From the NCBI RefSeq assembly GCF_040802235.1, contig NC_133156.1:24199343-24263342 (forward strand): a stretch of 64,000 nt of DNA. Reading direction: 5' to 3'. The translations under genes and the position numbers were made by a program. The number at the start of each line of letters is the position of its first letter. Position 1 is the stretch's first letter. The notes below the pieces were generated by a model, which searched no databases, had not been told where the DNA came from, and was given only the letters and a program-made list of their open reading frames with translations. This document shows positions 12,101 through 22,489 of the stretch, piece by piece. Source of the stretch: Manis javanica. Its lineage: Eukaryota > Chordata > Mammalia > Pholidota > Manidae.

Positions 12101-12997
12101 AAACTCTTGTAAAAAAACATAGGCAAAAACCTCTTAGACATAAACATGAGTGACCTCTTCTTGAACGTATCTCCCCGGGCAAGGAAAACAACAGCAAAAA
12201 TGAACAAGTGGGACTACATTAAGCTGAAAAGCTTCTGTACAGCGAAACACACCATCAATAGAATAAAAAGGAACCTTACAGTATGGAAGAATATACTTGA
12301 AAATGACAGATCCGATAAAGGCTTGACGTCCAGAATATATAAAGAGCTCACACACCTCAACAAACAAAAAACAAATAACCCAATTAAAAAATGGGCAGAG
12401 GAACTGAACAGACAGTTCTCTAAAAAAGAAATACAGATGGCCAACAGACACATGAAAAAATGCTCCACAGCACTAATTATCAGAGAAATGCAAATTAAAA
12501 CTACAATGAGGTATCACCTCACACCAGTAAGGATGGCTGCCATCCAAAAGTGAAACAACAACAAATGTTGGCAAGGCTGTGGAGAAAGGGGAACCCTCCT
12601 ACACTGCTGGTGGGAATGTAAATTAGTTCAACCATTGTGGAAAGCAGTATGGAGGTTCATCAAAATGCTCAAAACAGACCTACCATTTGACCCAGGAATT
12701 CCACTCCTAGGAATTTACCCTAAGAACGCAGCAATCAAGTTTGAGAAAGACAGATGCACCCCTATGTTTATCACAGCACTATTTACAATAGCCAAGAATT
12801 GGAAGCAACCTAAATGTCCATCGGTAGATGAATGGATAAAGAAGATGTGGTAAATACACACAATGGAATACTACTCAGCCATAAGAAGAGGGAAAATCCT
12901 ACCATTTGCAGCAACATGGATGGAGCTGGAGAGTATTATGCTCAGTGAAATAAGTCAAGCAGAGAAAGAGAAATACCAAATGATTTCACTCATCTGA
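9157..12997 (+). pseudogene. L1-B ORF2 (endonuclease + reverse transcriptase), broken
   Basis: ORF2p nicks target DNA and primes reverse transcription on it. The APE-type endonuclease domain is open for 382 residues (9157-10305). All catalytic landmarks are visible: LNVN, CCLQETHL, FILGDFNT, RIDHIL and SDHKGIKLEIN. The motif NVNGLN has become NVNVLN. One extra base near 10285 (TTTAGAG for TTTGAG) ends the frame. The RT domain continues at 10466-10822 ([29 protein letters not shown]), and the catalytic FADD is intact at about 11277-11288. The C-terminal region follows in pieces at 11622-12080, 12146-12553 and 12635-12853. A premature TGA at 12995 replaces the last residues. Confidence 0.88.
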
Positions 12998-13069
12998 GGA
13001 GTATAAGAACAAAGGAGAAACTGAAGGAACAAACAGTAGCGGAATTACAGAACCCAAAAATGGACTAAC

Positions 13070-13205
13070 AGGTACCAAAGGGAAAGGAACTGGGGAGGAT
13101 GGGTGGGCAGGGAGGGATAAGGGGGGGGGTAGAAGAAAGGTGGTATTAAGATTAGCATGCATGGGGGGAGGGAGAAAGGGGAGGGAGGGCTGTACAACAC
13201 AGAGA
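13070..13205 (+). repeat. G-rich polypurine tract in the L1 3' UTR
   Basis: Long G runs alternate with A (for example a run of nine G near 13122). The same tract recurs in the sister L1 3' ends at about 15410-15520, 17450-17560 and 29335-29410. L1 3' UTRs are known to carry G-quadruplex-prone polypurine tracts. Confidence 0.7.
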
Positions 13206-13345
13206 GGACAAGTAGTGATTCTACAACATTTTGCTATGCTGATTGACAGTGACTGTAATGTGGTTTTTAGGGGGGACCTGGTATAGGGGAGAGAATAGTA
13301 AACATAGTATTCTTCATGTAAGTGTAGATTTAAGATTTAAAAAAA

Positions 13346-14672
13346 TCAGTTCCTGTGTGTTGACCTCCAATGAGTTCTACACAGTGGTATAGAGGGCATG
13401 TCAAAGTGTGGGCAAAGGGTCTGTTTGTTTTTATGCAGAAGATCAAGGCCTAGCTTGGCTACCCAGAAAATGAACTAAGATACAATATGAGGAGGAGCTT
13501 CCGGCATCAGCACTCTCTGGAGGACTTGTGCCGGGGGATGATCATCAAAAAGCCTCCACAGGGATCCGGGCGATGCTGCGGTTGTGGCTGCATCCATCCC
13601 ACCATTTCCTGGACTTGCCATTGGAATGAGGAGGGAGATGTCTAGGCTGGCATGTGCATACAGTGAGACAACGAATTTGACTGGATCTGTACTGTTGGAA
13701 CTCAACCAGGAGTTGGGAGGGGTGCAGGTTGTAGCACTCCAAAATCTTACAACTATCGACTATCTACGGTTAATAGAACATATGGAATGTGAACAGATCC
13801 CAGAAATGGGTTGCTTTAATTTGTCTGATTTCTCCCAGACTGTTCAAGTACAGTTGGAGAATATCCATCATATCATAGACAAATTCTCACAAATGCCTAG
13901 GGTGCCTAAATGGTTTTCTTGGCTTCACTGGAGATGGATGGTAATTATAGATTTGCTTTGTTTATGTCACCGTATTCCTATTATGTTTATATGTGTGCTC
14001 AAGTTAGTTAGTAGTTTAAAACCGATACATGCTTAAGGTACTCTACAAGAAGATATGTCAAAGAAATAATCAATCCTCCCATGTTTTCTTCTATATGCTA
14101 CCTCTATAGCTTTTCTTCTTCCTTCCTACTTACAACCCTTAAATAGAATTCGTGCCTCATATCGAATTTACCGAGTATCATAATTCCTCCAGGTGGTAAA
14201 GATTCCTCGAGACAAGTGCTCGGCATAGAAGCCACAGAGCATAAATCTGCAAAGAAGTAAAAAGCTAACCTTTTCAAACAATAAGGCTTCTCTCTCACTT
14301 ACCAACTTTACATTTCCCTGTATGGCCCCGGAAGATCACTGGTTAGCCTGAGATGGGTAAGATTCCTCAAGGGAGGAACAACCTAAGACAGGCACAGTCA
14401 CAGGGGGGCCATCAGGTGAGAAATTGGGGAAGAACAGTGGTGAAGCTTAGAACCTCACACCCACCCCTGGTTTGAGAGAAAGCTTCTGCATCCGTGGATG
14501 TTTTATTGCCCTTGTCTAGCTCGGATTAGCACATAGTCTACAGGCACACACATGATCATCTACAATTGCTCTCTTACAACACTAAACTATATTTTCTATT
14601 TTTATCTTGCATCTACCTACCACTTCAGCATTTTATTAAAAATAAAAATAATAATAATAATAAAGGGAGAAA
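13346..14672 (+). mobile_element. ERV internal 3' segment (env-like region to polypurine tract), carried behind L1-B
   Basis: This segment lies between the L1-B 3' end and an LTR. It ends in a polypurine tract (AAAGGGAGAA, 14663-14672) directly before an LTR starting TG, the standard order at a proviral 3' end. Positions 14097-14672 match the second copy at about 32093-32650 (antisense). Sequence 5' of 14097 has no second copy here. No gag or pol is present. A 3' env-like reading frame is described separately. Confidence 0.75.
13533..14036 (+). pseudogene. Probable ERV envelope transmembrane-subunit relic
   Basis: About 165 residues are open, with the first Met at 13584. The layout resembles a retroviral TM subunit. 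There is a hydrophobic Ala/Pro/Gly stretch near the start (AAVVAASIPPFPGLAIG) that could be a fusion peptide. A Leu/Val/Gln-rich helical segment, a Cys pair seven residues apart (CEQIPEMGC), a second helix and a Trp-rich stretch (PKWFSWLHWRW) before a hydrophobic segment follow. No surface subunit or furin site is visible and the 5' part is missing, so this is a fragment. The position just upstream of a polypurine tract and LTR supports the call. The class is uncertain, possibly beta-like. Confidence 0.5.
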
Positions 14673-14794
14673 TGTGGTATCCACATATAAATGAAGTATA
14701 AAAATCAAACGAATATTCATATTTGACCTGAGTGTTTATAGTTCATAATGCGTGATCAAAACCGAAAATTTCTGTGATGAATGCCTTTGTACTG

Positions 14795-14851
14795 TTCACC
14801 ATGTAAGAACTTATTCACTATGTAAGAATTCGTTCACCATGTAAGAACTTG
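14795..14851 (+). repeat. Three 19-nt tandem repeats inside the LTR U3
   Basis: The units at 14795-14813, 14814-14832 and 14833-14851 follow the pattern TTCACCATGTAAGAACTT plus one base, with two to four differences. A degenerate fourth unit follows. The antisense copy keeps the same array near 31920-31975. U3 tandem repeats are often enhancer arrays in retroviral LTRs; that function is inferred. Confidence 0.8.
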
Positions 14852-14970
14852 TTTGTTATGCTTCAGTGATTGGAGACTGATGAGAATTAGGCTTGAGATG
14901 GATTAATGATTGTGCATTGAACATTGACCCCCCTATACCGAATTTTATTGTTGTTAACAACCCTTTGATC

Positions 14971-14976
14971 AATAAA
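14971..14976 (+). promoter_or_regulatory. Polyadenylation signal AATAAA of the LTR
   Basis: The signal lies about 20 bases before the A-rich junction with host L1-A, the expected distance for cleavage and polyadenylation. The same signal occurs in the second copy, at the same distance from its end. Confidence 0.75.
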
Positions 14977-15000
14977 TATGAGAGATGCCCTCTCAAAAAG

Positions 15001-15670
15001 AAATAGAAATACCATTTCACCCAGGAATTCTACTTCTAGGAATTTACCCTAAGAATGCAGCAGTCCAGGTTGAAAAACAGATGCACCCCTATGTTTATCA
15101 CTGCACTATTTACAATAGCCAAGATATGGAAGCAACCTAAATGTCCATCAATAGATGAATGGATAAAGAAGATGTGGTACATATACACAATGGAATATTA
15201 CTCAGCCATAAGAAAAAAACATATCCTACCATTTGCAACAACATCTATGGAGCTAGAGGGTATTATGCTCAGTGAAATAAGCCAGGTGGAGAAAGACAAG
15301 TACCAAATGATTTCACTCATATGTGGAGTATAAGAACAAAAGAAAACTGAAGGAACAAAACAACAGCAGAATCAGAGAACCCAAGATGGACTAACAGTTA
15401 CCAAAGGGAAAGGGACTGGGGAGGATGCGTGGGAAGGGAGGGATAAGGGCGGGAAAAAAGAAAGGGGGCATTACGATTAATATGTATATTGGGAGGGGAG
15501 CACGGGGAGGGCTGTGAAACACAGAAGAGACAAGTAGTGATTTTACAGCATCTTACTATGTTGATGGACAGTGACTGTGAACGGGTATGTGCAGGGGACT
15601 TGATGAGGAGGAGAGCCTAGTAAACATAATGTCCTTCATGTAATTGTAGGTTAATGATACCAAAATTTTA
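15001..15670 (+). mobile_element. L1-A, right part (ORF2 end and 3' UTR)
   Basis: The sequence resumes L1-A exactly where it stopped at 7851: AAATAGAAATAC followed by CATTTCACCCAGG. It encodes the ORF2 C-terminus (CTPMFITALFTIAK, MEYYSAIRKKHILPFATT, ending SLICGV-stop at 15333). The polypurine 3' UTR and an A-rich end near 15660-15690 follow. The first 12 bases are the right target-site duplication. Confidence 0.85.
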
Positions 15671-17718
15671 AAAATGCAAAAAAAAAAACCCCTAAATACT
15701 CCACTGCAAATCTACTAGAAATAATATCAGAATTCAGCAAAGTAGCAGGATATGAAATTAACACACAGAAATCTGTAGCTTTCCTATACACTAACAATGA
15801 ATTAATAGAAAGAGAAATCAGGAAAACAATTCCATTCACAATAGCATGAAAAAGAATAAAATACCTGGGAATAAATCTAACCAAGGAAATGAAAGACCTA
15901 TAGCTTGAAAACTACAAGACACTCTTAAGAGAAATTAAAGAGGTCACTAACAAATGGAAACTCATCCCATACTCCTGGCTAGGAAGAATTAATATAATCA
16001 AATGGCCATCCTGCCCAAAACAATATACAGGTTCAATGCAATCCCTATCAAATTGCCAACAGCATTCTTCGATGAACTGGAACAAATAGTTCAAAAATAC
16101 ATATGGAATTGCCAAAGCCCCCCATAGCCAAAGCAATCCTGAGAAGGAAGAATAAAGTGAGAGGATCTTGCTCCCCAACTTCAAGCTCTACTACAAAGCC
16201 ACAGTAATCAAGACAATTTGGTACTGGCACAAGAACAGAACCACAGACCAGTGGAACAGAATAGAGACTCCAGACATTAACCCAAACATATATGGCCAAT
16301 TAATATATGACAAAGGAGCCAGGGACATACAATGGGGAAAGGACAGTCTCTTCAACAGATGGTGCTTGCAAAACTGAATAGCTACATGTAAGAGAATGAA
16401 ACTGGATCACTGTCCAACCCAATACACAAAGTAAACTCAAAATGGATCAAAGACCTGAATGTAAGTTATGAAACCATAAAACTCTTAGAAAAAAACATAG
16501 GCAAAAATCTCTTGGACATAAACATGAGTGACTTCCTCATCAACATATCTCCCTGGGCAAGGGAAACAAAGGCAAAAATGAACAAGTGGGACTATATCAA
16601 GCTAAAAAGCTTCTGTACAGCAAAGAACACCATCAATGGAACAAAAAGGTATCTCACAGTATTGGAGAATATATTCATAAATGACAGATCTGATGAAGAC
16701 TTTACATCCAAAATATATAAAGAGCTCACATACCTCAATAAACAAAAAGCAAATAATCCAATTAAAAAATGGGCAGAGGAGCTGAATATACAGTTCTCTA
16801 AAGAAGAAATCCAGATGGCGAACAGGCACATGAAAAGATACTCCACATCGCTAATCATCAGAGAAATGCTAATTAAACCACAATGAGATATCACCTAACA
16901 CTAGTAAGGATTTCCATCATCGAAAAGACAAACAACAAATGTTGGTGAGGTTGTGGAGAAAGGGGAACCCTCCTACACTGCTTGTGGGAATGTAAATTAG
17001 TTCAACCATTGTGGAAAGCAGTATGGAGGTTCCCCAGAATGCTCAAAATAGAAATACCATTTGACTCAGGAATTTTACTTCTAGGAATTTACCCTGAGAA
17101 TGCAGCACTCCAGGTTGAAAACACAGATGCACCCCTATGTTTATTGCTGCACTATTTAAGAAAGCCAAGATATGGAAGCAACCTAAATGTCCATCAGTAG
17201 ATGAATGGATAAAGAAGATGTGGTACATATACACAATGGAATATTACTCAGCCATAAGAAAAAAAAAGATCCTACCATTCACAACAACATGGATGGAGCT
17301 AGAGGCTATTATGCTCAGTGAAATAAGCCAGGCAGAGAAAGACAAGTACCAAATGATTTCACTCATATGTGGAGTATAAAAACAAAAGAAAACTGAAGGA
17401 ACAAAACAGCAGGAGAATCACAGAACCCAAGAATGGACTAACAGTTACCAAAGGGAAAGGGACTGGGGAGGCTGGGTGGGAAGGGAGGGACAAGGGGGGG
17501 AGAAAAAGAAAGGGGGCATTATGATTAGCATGTATAATGTGGGGTGGGGGATATGGATGGCTGTGCAACACCGAGAAGACAAGTAGTGATTTTACAGCAT
17601 CTTACTATGTTGATGGACAGTGACTGTGAAGAGGTATGTGGGGGGGAGTTGGTGAAGGGGGGAGCCTAGTAAACATAATGTTCTTCATGTAATTGTAGAT
17701 TAATGATACCAAAATAAA
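15671..17718 (+). mobile_element. 5'-truncated L1 (ORF2 C-terminal half plus 3' UTR)
   Basis: It starts just after the RT catalytic loop (ACCCCTAAATACTCC, equivalent to KNPKDST). It runs through the ORF2 C-terminal region, with open pieces at 16168-16377, 16512-16886 and 17137-17379 that end SLICGV-stop. The 3' UTR has a G-rich polypurine tract, and the element ends CCAAAATAAAAA at about 17712. Simple 5' truncation is the usual fate of L1 insertions. Confidence 0.88.
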
Positions 17719-17756
17719 AATAAGTAAGTAAATAAATAAATAAATAAAAACTCATT
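17719..17756 (+). repeat. A-rich tail microsatellite, (AAAT)n
   Basis: This AAATA/AAGTA repeat grew out of the L1 poly(A) tail. Confidence 0.8.
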
Positions 17757-18420
17757 TACAAATAACATTTGACCCAGGAATTCCACTCCCAGGAATTTAC
17801 CCTAAGAATGCAGCAGCCCTGTTTGAAAAAGACAAATGCACCCCTATGTTTATTGCAGCACTATTTACAATAGTCAAGAAATGAAGGCAACCTAAGTGTC
17901 CATCCATAGATGAATGGATAAAGAAGATGTGGTACACATACACAATAGAATATTAACCAACCTTAAGAAGAAATGAATCCTGCCATTTGCAATAACATGG
18001 ATGGAGCTAGAAGGTATTATGCTCAGTGAAATAAGCCAGGCAGAGAAAGACAAGTATCAAATGATTTTACTCATCTGTGGAGCATAAGAACAAAGCAAAA
18101 ACTGAAGGAACAAAACAGCAGCAGACTCACAGAACCCAAGAATAGACTAACAGATACCAAAGGAAAATGGATTGCGGAGAATGTGTGTGAAGAGAGAAGG
18201 GGGAAAAAAGAGGCATCACGATTAGCACATACAATGTAGATGTGGGGGGACATGGTGAAGGCAGTATAACACAGTGAAGAGAAGTAGTGTTTCTATAGCA
18301 TCTTATTATGCTGATGGGCAATGACTGTAATGGAGTATGTGGTGGGGACTTGATAATAGCAGGAGCCTAGTAACCATAATGTTGTTCATGTAATTGTATG
18401 TTAATAATAGCAAAAAGCAA
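17757..18420 (+). mobile_element. 5'-truncated L1 3' fragment
   Basis: It begins in the ORF2 end (CATTTGACCCAGGAATTCCA) and has the WIKKMW-type and ILPFAITWM-type coding segments with stops. A polypurine 3' UTR follows, ending at an AGCAAAAAGCAAAAAGCAG tail near 18420. Confidence 0.85.
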
Positions 18421-19435
18421 AAAGCAGAAAAAATTACATGGAACCACAAAAGCCTTCAATGTAGACAATGTAAGCTTGAGAAAGAACAACACATCTGGGG
18501 GGTATCACTCTCCTGAATATAAGTTATAATTAATACAAACTTACAGTTATCAAAACAGTATGATACTGGCACAAGAACAGACCCATAGACCAATGAAACA
18601 GACTAAAAAGCCCTGATATAAACCCAACCAACCATATATGGTCAATTAATATATGATAAAAGAGCCATAGATATGCAGTGGGGAAATGATAAAAGAGCCA
18701 TAGATATGCAGTGGGGAAATGACAGGCTTTTCAACAGCTGGTGTTGGCAAAACTGGACAGATACATGCAAGAGAATGAAACTGGATTACTAACACCATGC
18801 ACAAAAGTAAACTCTAAATGAATTAGTCCCTAATAGAATACATGAACAATAAAACTATGAGAAGGAAAAATAGGCAATAATCTCTTTAACATAATCATCA
18901 GCAAATTTTTCTGGGTACATATCCCTGGCCAAGGGAAACAAAATCAACAAACGTAGTGGGACTACATTAAAATGAAAAGTTTCTCCACACAAAAGAGCAC
19001 CATCAACAAAACATGAAGGTAACTTACATTATGGGAGAATATATTCATAAATGATAAATCTGGTTTGAGTTAACATCCAAAATTCATAAAGAAATCATAT
19101 GCCACAACATCAAAGAAAAAACTATTCCAGTTAAAAAATTGGAAGAAGATATGAATAGACAATTTCTGCACAAGACATATAGATGATCAATAGGCTCATG
19201 AAAGATGCTCCACACATTATGCATTGGGGAAATGCAAATCAAGCCTACCCTGAGATATCACCTCATAGAAGTCAGAATATCCACTATCTAAAAGACAAGA
19301 AATAGCAGGTGTTGGTAAGGATGAGGAGGAAAGGGAAACCTCCTACAATTTTGGTGGGAATGTGCATAGGTGAGCCACTATGGAAAGGAGTATGGAGATT
19401 CCTTCAAAAACTCAAAATAGAAATACCAAATCAAC
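18421..19435 (+). mobile_element. Older, diverged L1 (L1MA-like) ORF2 fragment
   Basis: It shows degraded ORF2 landmarks: GGTATGATACTGGCACAAGAACAG-like sequence, an AACCATATATGGTCAATTAA segment and GGAGTATGGAG. It is more diverged than the neighbouring L1s. It contains a perfect 33-bp tandem duplication at 18655-18720. Confidence 0.75.
18655..18720 (+). repeat. Perfect 33-bp tandem duplication inside the old L1
   Basis: Two identical 33-base units, 18655-18687 and 18688-18720, each start GATAAAAGAGCC and end GTGGGGAAAT. The absence of differences inside a diverged element suggests a recent local duplication. Confidence 0.9.
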
Positions 19436-20375
19436 GAGTAATTCTATTTTGATTAATCTACCTGAAGGACAGAAAATCTTTGTTTCGGAAGGGTGGGTGT
19501 GGGGGGGTCAAAAGGCACAAACTTCAGTTATATAGTAAATAAATCCTGGGGAGTAATGTACAGCATGATGGCCCTAGTTAATAATATTATATTGTATGCT
19601 TGAAAGTTGCTAATACAGTAGATCTTCAATAAAATTCTCATCACTTCCTTTTTTAATGTCACAAAAAATTTGTAACTGTATGTGGTGATAGATGTTAACT
19701 AGACTTACCATGGTGATCATTTCACAATACACACAAATATCAAATCACATGTTGTATACCTGAAACTAATATATGTCCATTACATTTCAATTAGAAATAA
19801 ATTAAATTGTTTTTAAATGTGAAAAAAAGTTATATGCAACAGTTTTTTGCCACATTATTTACAATAGACAACATAGAAGCAACCAAAATGTCCATAAATA
19901 GATAAATGGATGTAAATGATTCATATTATTCATCTATAAAAAAGAAATACTGTCATTTGCAACAACATGGATGAACCTAAAGGGTATTATGCTAAGTGAA
20001 ATAAGCCAAGCAGAGAAAGAAAAACACCATATGATTTCAATTACAGCTGGAGTCTAAAAACCAAATGTAAAATAACAAAATTAACAAAATAAGAGTGAGA
20101 AGTGACTGGTGGTTACCACGAGGGAGGAGTTGGGGTTGGCGGGTGAAATAAGTGCAGAAATAAATAGACACAAAACCTCAATTGTAATATAAATTAGTCA
20201 TGGGGATGAAAGTACAGCATAGAGAATATAGTCAATAGTTCTATAACATCTTTCTGTGTTGACAGTAACTGCACTAGTTGGAGTGAGGATTTAATAATAT
20301 ATATAACTGTTGAATTACGATGTTGTATACTTGAAACCAATTTAATAGTGTATATCAACTATTCTCCAAGAAAAA
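19436..20375 (+). mobile_element. Old L1 (L1MA-like) 3' UTR and a second ORF2-end/3' UTR fragment
   Basis: The 3' UTR landmark TGGTGATCATTTCACAATA and the GTATACCTGAAACTAATAT end are visible up to about 19800. A second fragment (19820-20375) repeats the ORF2 end (GTTTTTTGCCACATTATTTAC, AACAACATGGATGAAC) and a 3' UTR ending in an A run near 20370. Confidence 0.7.
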
Positions 20376-20440
20376 AAAAAGAAATGTGATGGATTTCCAA
20401 GTCTGAGTAGAAAGAGAGATACAAAATCATTAACCTTTCT

Positions 20441-20907
20441 AACAAGGAATTCAGAGTGCTGTTCATCTAAATCACCGAACCAGGAGTCTAAAGAGCTGAG
20501 GGGTTTCATGATGACTGTGTAGTACAGCGATGGCAGATGAGCAGTTACAGGTCATAGGCCATCATGGTCAGGAGAAAAATGTCCAAAGCCCCAGAGAGTA
20601 TGAAAATCTACATATGGATGATTCAGTTTGAACACGTTATAACTTTGCTCTGGGTCTGGATGCTCAGCAGCATCTTGGGGATGGTGGTGGAGGTGAAGCA
20701 GATGTCCACAAAGGACAGGTTGGAGAGGAAGAAGTACATGGGTGTGTGCAGATGGGAGTCTGAGCAGACAGCCAGGGTGAGGAGCAGGTTCCCAAACACA
20801 GTGATCGGTACATGGAGAGGAAAACCCCAAGTAGGAGGGGCTGCAGTGGTGGTTCCTTAGAAAATCCAGAATTAATTCTGTGATTTTTTATCACTTCCTG
20901 GTTTCAT
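20441..20907 (-). pseudogene. Olfactory receptor pseudogene fragment, OR7-like, N-terminal half
   Basis: Minus strand from the ATG at 20905-20907. An early TAA follows about 11 codons in. Then come [16 protein letters not shown] (the approach to TM1), the GNLLLTLAV segment, [20 protein letters not shown] (ICL1/TM2), the [14 protein letters not shown] segment and a degraded TM3 with a MAYD-type motif. At least one frameshift lies in TM1 (a lost base in CCGATCACTG relative to CCTGATCACTG). Similarity stops near 20441 inside the region before TM5; the C-terminal half is gone. It is similar to the ORs at 0.5 and 48 kb. Confidence 0.85.
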
Positions 20908-22489
20908 GTATTAGAAGTGACTCCAGGACTCAAAAAAATAACATGGCAGTTTTTCTAAAATGGGTGCATTCAAAAACCAACATCCATAGTTTTTGTATGG
21001 AACTTGCCCCCTAATCACCTTGAGAACAACTCATGTCCCAGAATGCACACAGACATATACATACAATGTGGCCTCCTGGGCCCATGTTACCATCAGGATA
21101 GTCTCACCTGCAGCTGCAATGAGTAGGTAAACAATTATGCAAGGCAAGTTGTCAATATCACATTATCTTTCTCCTAAGCATACAGAAATTGTCCCCAGGT
21201 TTTAGTTGTTATGTCTCCCACATGTAAACATGGCAAACCATTTAAATATGACTGGTGTGAGTCCAGTAATTAAACCAAAAAAAAATGCCAGTTCAAAAAT
21301 CTGAGAGAAAGTGATAAAAGAAAGGACATGTGTGGGAAAAATAAGTTCAGGTGGTCCCTAGAGATTGTGAGGAGAATAAAGCTCTCTTGGCCCTGTCATC
21401 ATGCAGCCCAGTTAGATCCCCGTGATGCCTAGAATAAGAAAGCAGAAAAAAACAATGCATCCTAAAGAGAAAGAAGTAATGTCTTCACATTATCAAGACA
21501 GCTGACCCACTGGACAACCCACTAGAATAAGGAGCAAAGGGAATAAACTTTGAAGTGGGAGAAGATTTGGTGTATACTAGGTTTTCTCACACTGCCATGC
21601 TGACATCTGGGATGGGATGCTTATTTGTGTTGGGTGTATCCTGTGCACTGCATGTGTTTATCAGCGTCCCTCCAGACACGGCCAAATAATCCCTGGGGCA
21701 AAAGTCATCTATGGCTGAGAACCACTCTATGTGTACTTGAGAACTGGAATCCTAGTGACAGAATTCCAAGCAAGGTCCATCTCATACTTGGATTATAAAT
21801 TCCAGCAAATCACTAAACTCCTTCAAGCCCCACTTCTTCAATGTGGAGTGAATTTCTTAATAATACTACTTTGTAGAATGAGCTTTTCTAAAAATTAAAT
21901 CACACAGTTCATTTAAGGTGCTAAGATCAGGTTATAGTGCACAAAAAAATCTAAATGTAATTCTGATACTTAACATACATTGTAGAATGGGAGACTAATT
22001 CCACCTCTTAACTTGGGATGTAAGTAGGGAATTCCTCATTGTTTTGCCAAATTGTTATGAAGCCAAGGATTGTAGTGCCCAAAATTTATATAAAAGGGAC
22101 AGAGTCAGTCCTCCCATTTGCTTCAGAGAGAAGTAAATGCCTGAAGGATCTAAGAGATTTAGTCCTAATGGGATCTTCAGTCTTAGCCTTTGGAGAAAAC
22201 ATAAAGTCAGGGTCAAGTAAGGGGCTATAAGGCTGAGTTCATGGAGAAGGGATAATCAAAATCTGTAACACATCAATTCAATTACAGTGGGGTGTGTGAT
22301 TTGGACACAGAGGTATGTGGGTAGGCAGTGTGTGCTCCCTTGGGTCTGAGTTCATGTCAGCAAACGTCCTGGTTGCCCCTTCTCTCTGCACTAGCCACTT
22401 CTTTTGGATTTCTTCATTCATACTGCTTTTCCCTCATTAAAAGGAAATAGATTTCTTTTAAAACTATTCTTTACTGCAATGGATTCCAA
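20908..22489. other. OR-cluster flank, paralogous blocks, no gene
   Basis: Block 21300-21470 resembles 1690-1860. Block 21920-22100 (AGGTCAGGTTATAG, the CTTAACTTGGGATGTAAG segment, GAATTCCTCATTG, TTATGAAGCCA) resembles 29935-30110, and more distantly 38280-38400 and 50360-50510. These are remnants of the duplicated OR units. I see no conserved coding frame. Confidence 0.45.
21585..21735 (-). mobile_element. hAT-type nonautonomous DNA transposon remnant
   Basis: The right end reads CCCTGGGGCAAAAGTC and then TGGCTGAGAACCACT, the complement of a GTGGTTCTCAACC-type MER end. The body has the CAGGATACACCC-like segment of the same family. A homologous remnant lies at 37935-38090, at the matching place in another OR unit. 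Confidence 0.55.

Larger units (their letters stand above)
7852..13345 (+). mobile_element. Full-length L1 (L1-B) nested in L1-A
   Basis: It begins with GGAGCCAGGGTGGCGGTG, equivalent to the L1 5' end at 2581, and has a shortened 5' UTR of about 250 bp. ORF1 lies at 8103-8988, ORF2 at 9157-12997, and a G-rich polypurine 3' UTR at about 13070-13200. Unlike its sisters, whose 3' ends read CCAAAATAAAAA with an AATAAA signal, this end reads GATTTAAAAAAATC and lacks AATAAA. That fits transcriptional readthrough into the ERV sequence that follows. Several frameshifts make it inactive today. Confidence 0.9.
14673..15000 (+). mobile_element. ERV LTR (U3 to R end), ending in an A-rich tail
   Basis: The LTR starts TGTGGTATCCACA, a short inverted repeat, right after the polypurine tract. 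It contains three 19-nt tandem repeats (14795-14851) and an AATAAA at 14971-14976. It stops about 20 bases later in CTCAAAAAG, where host L1-A resumes. The lack of any U5 beyond the cleavage site means the end corresponds to a polyadenylated RNA and not to an integrated provirus. Confidence 0.8.
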
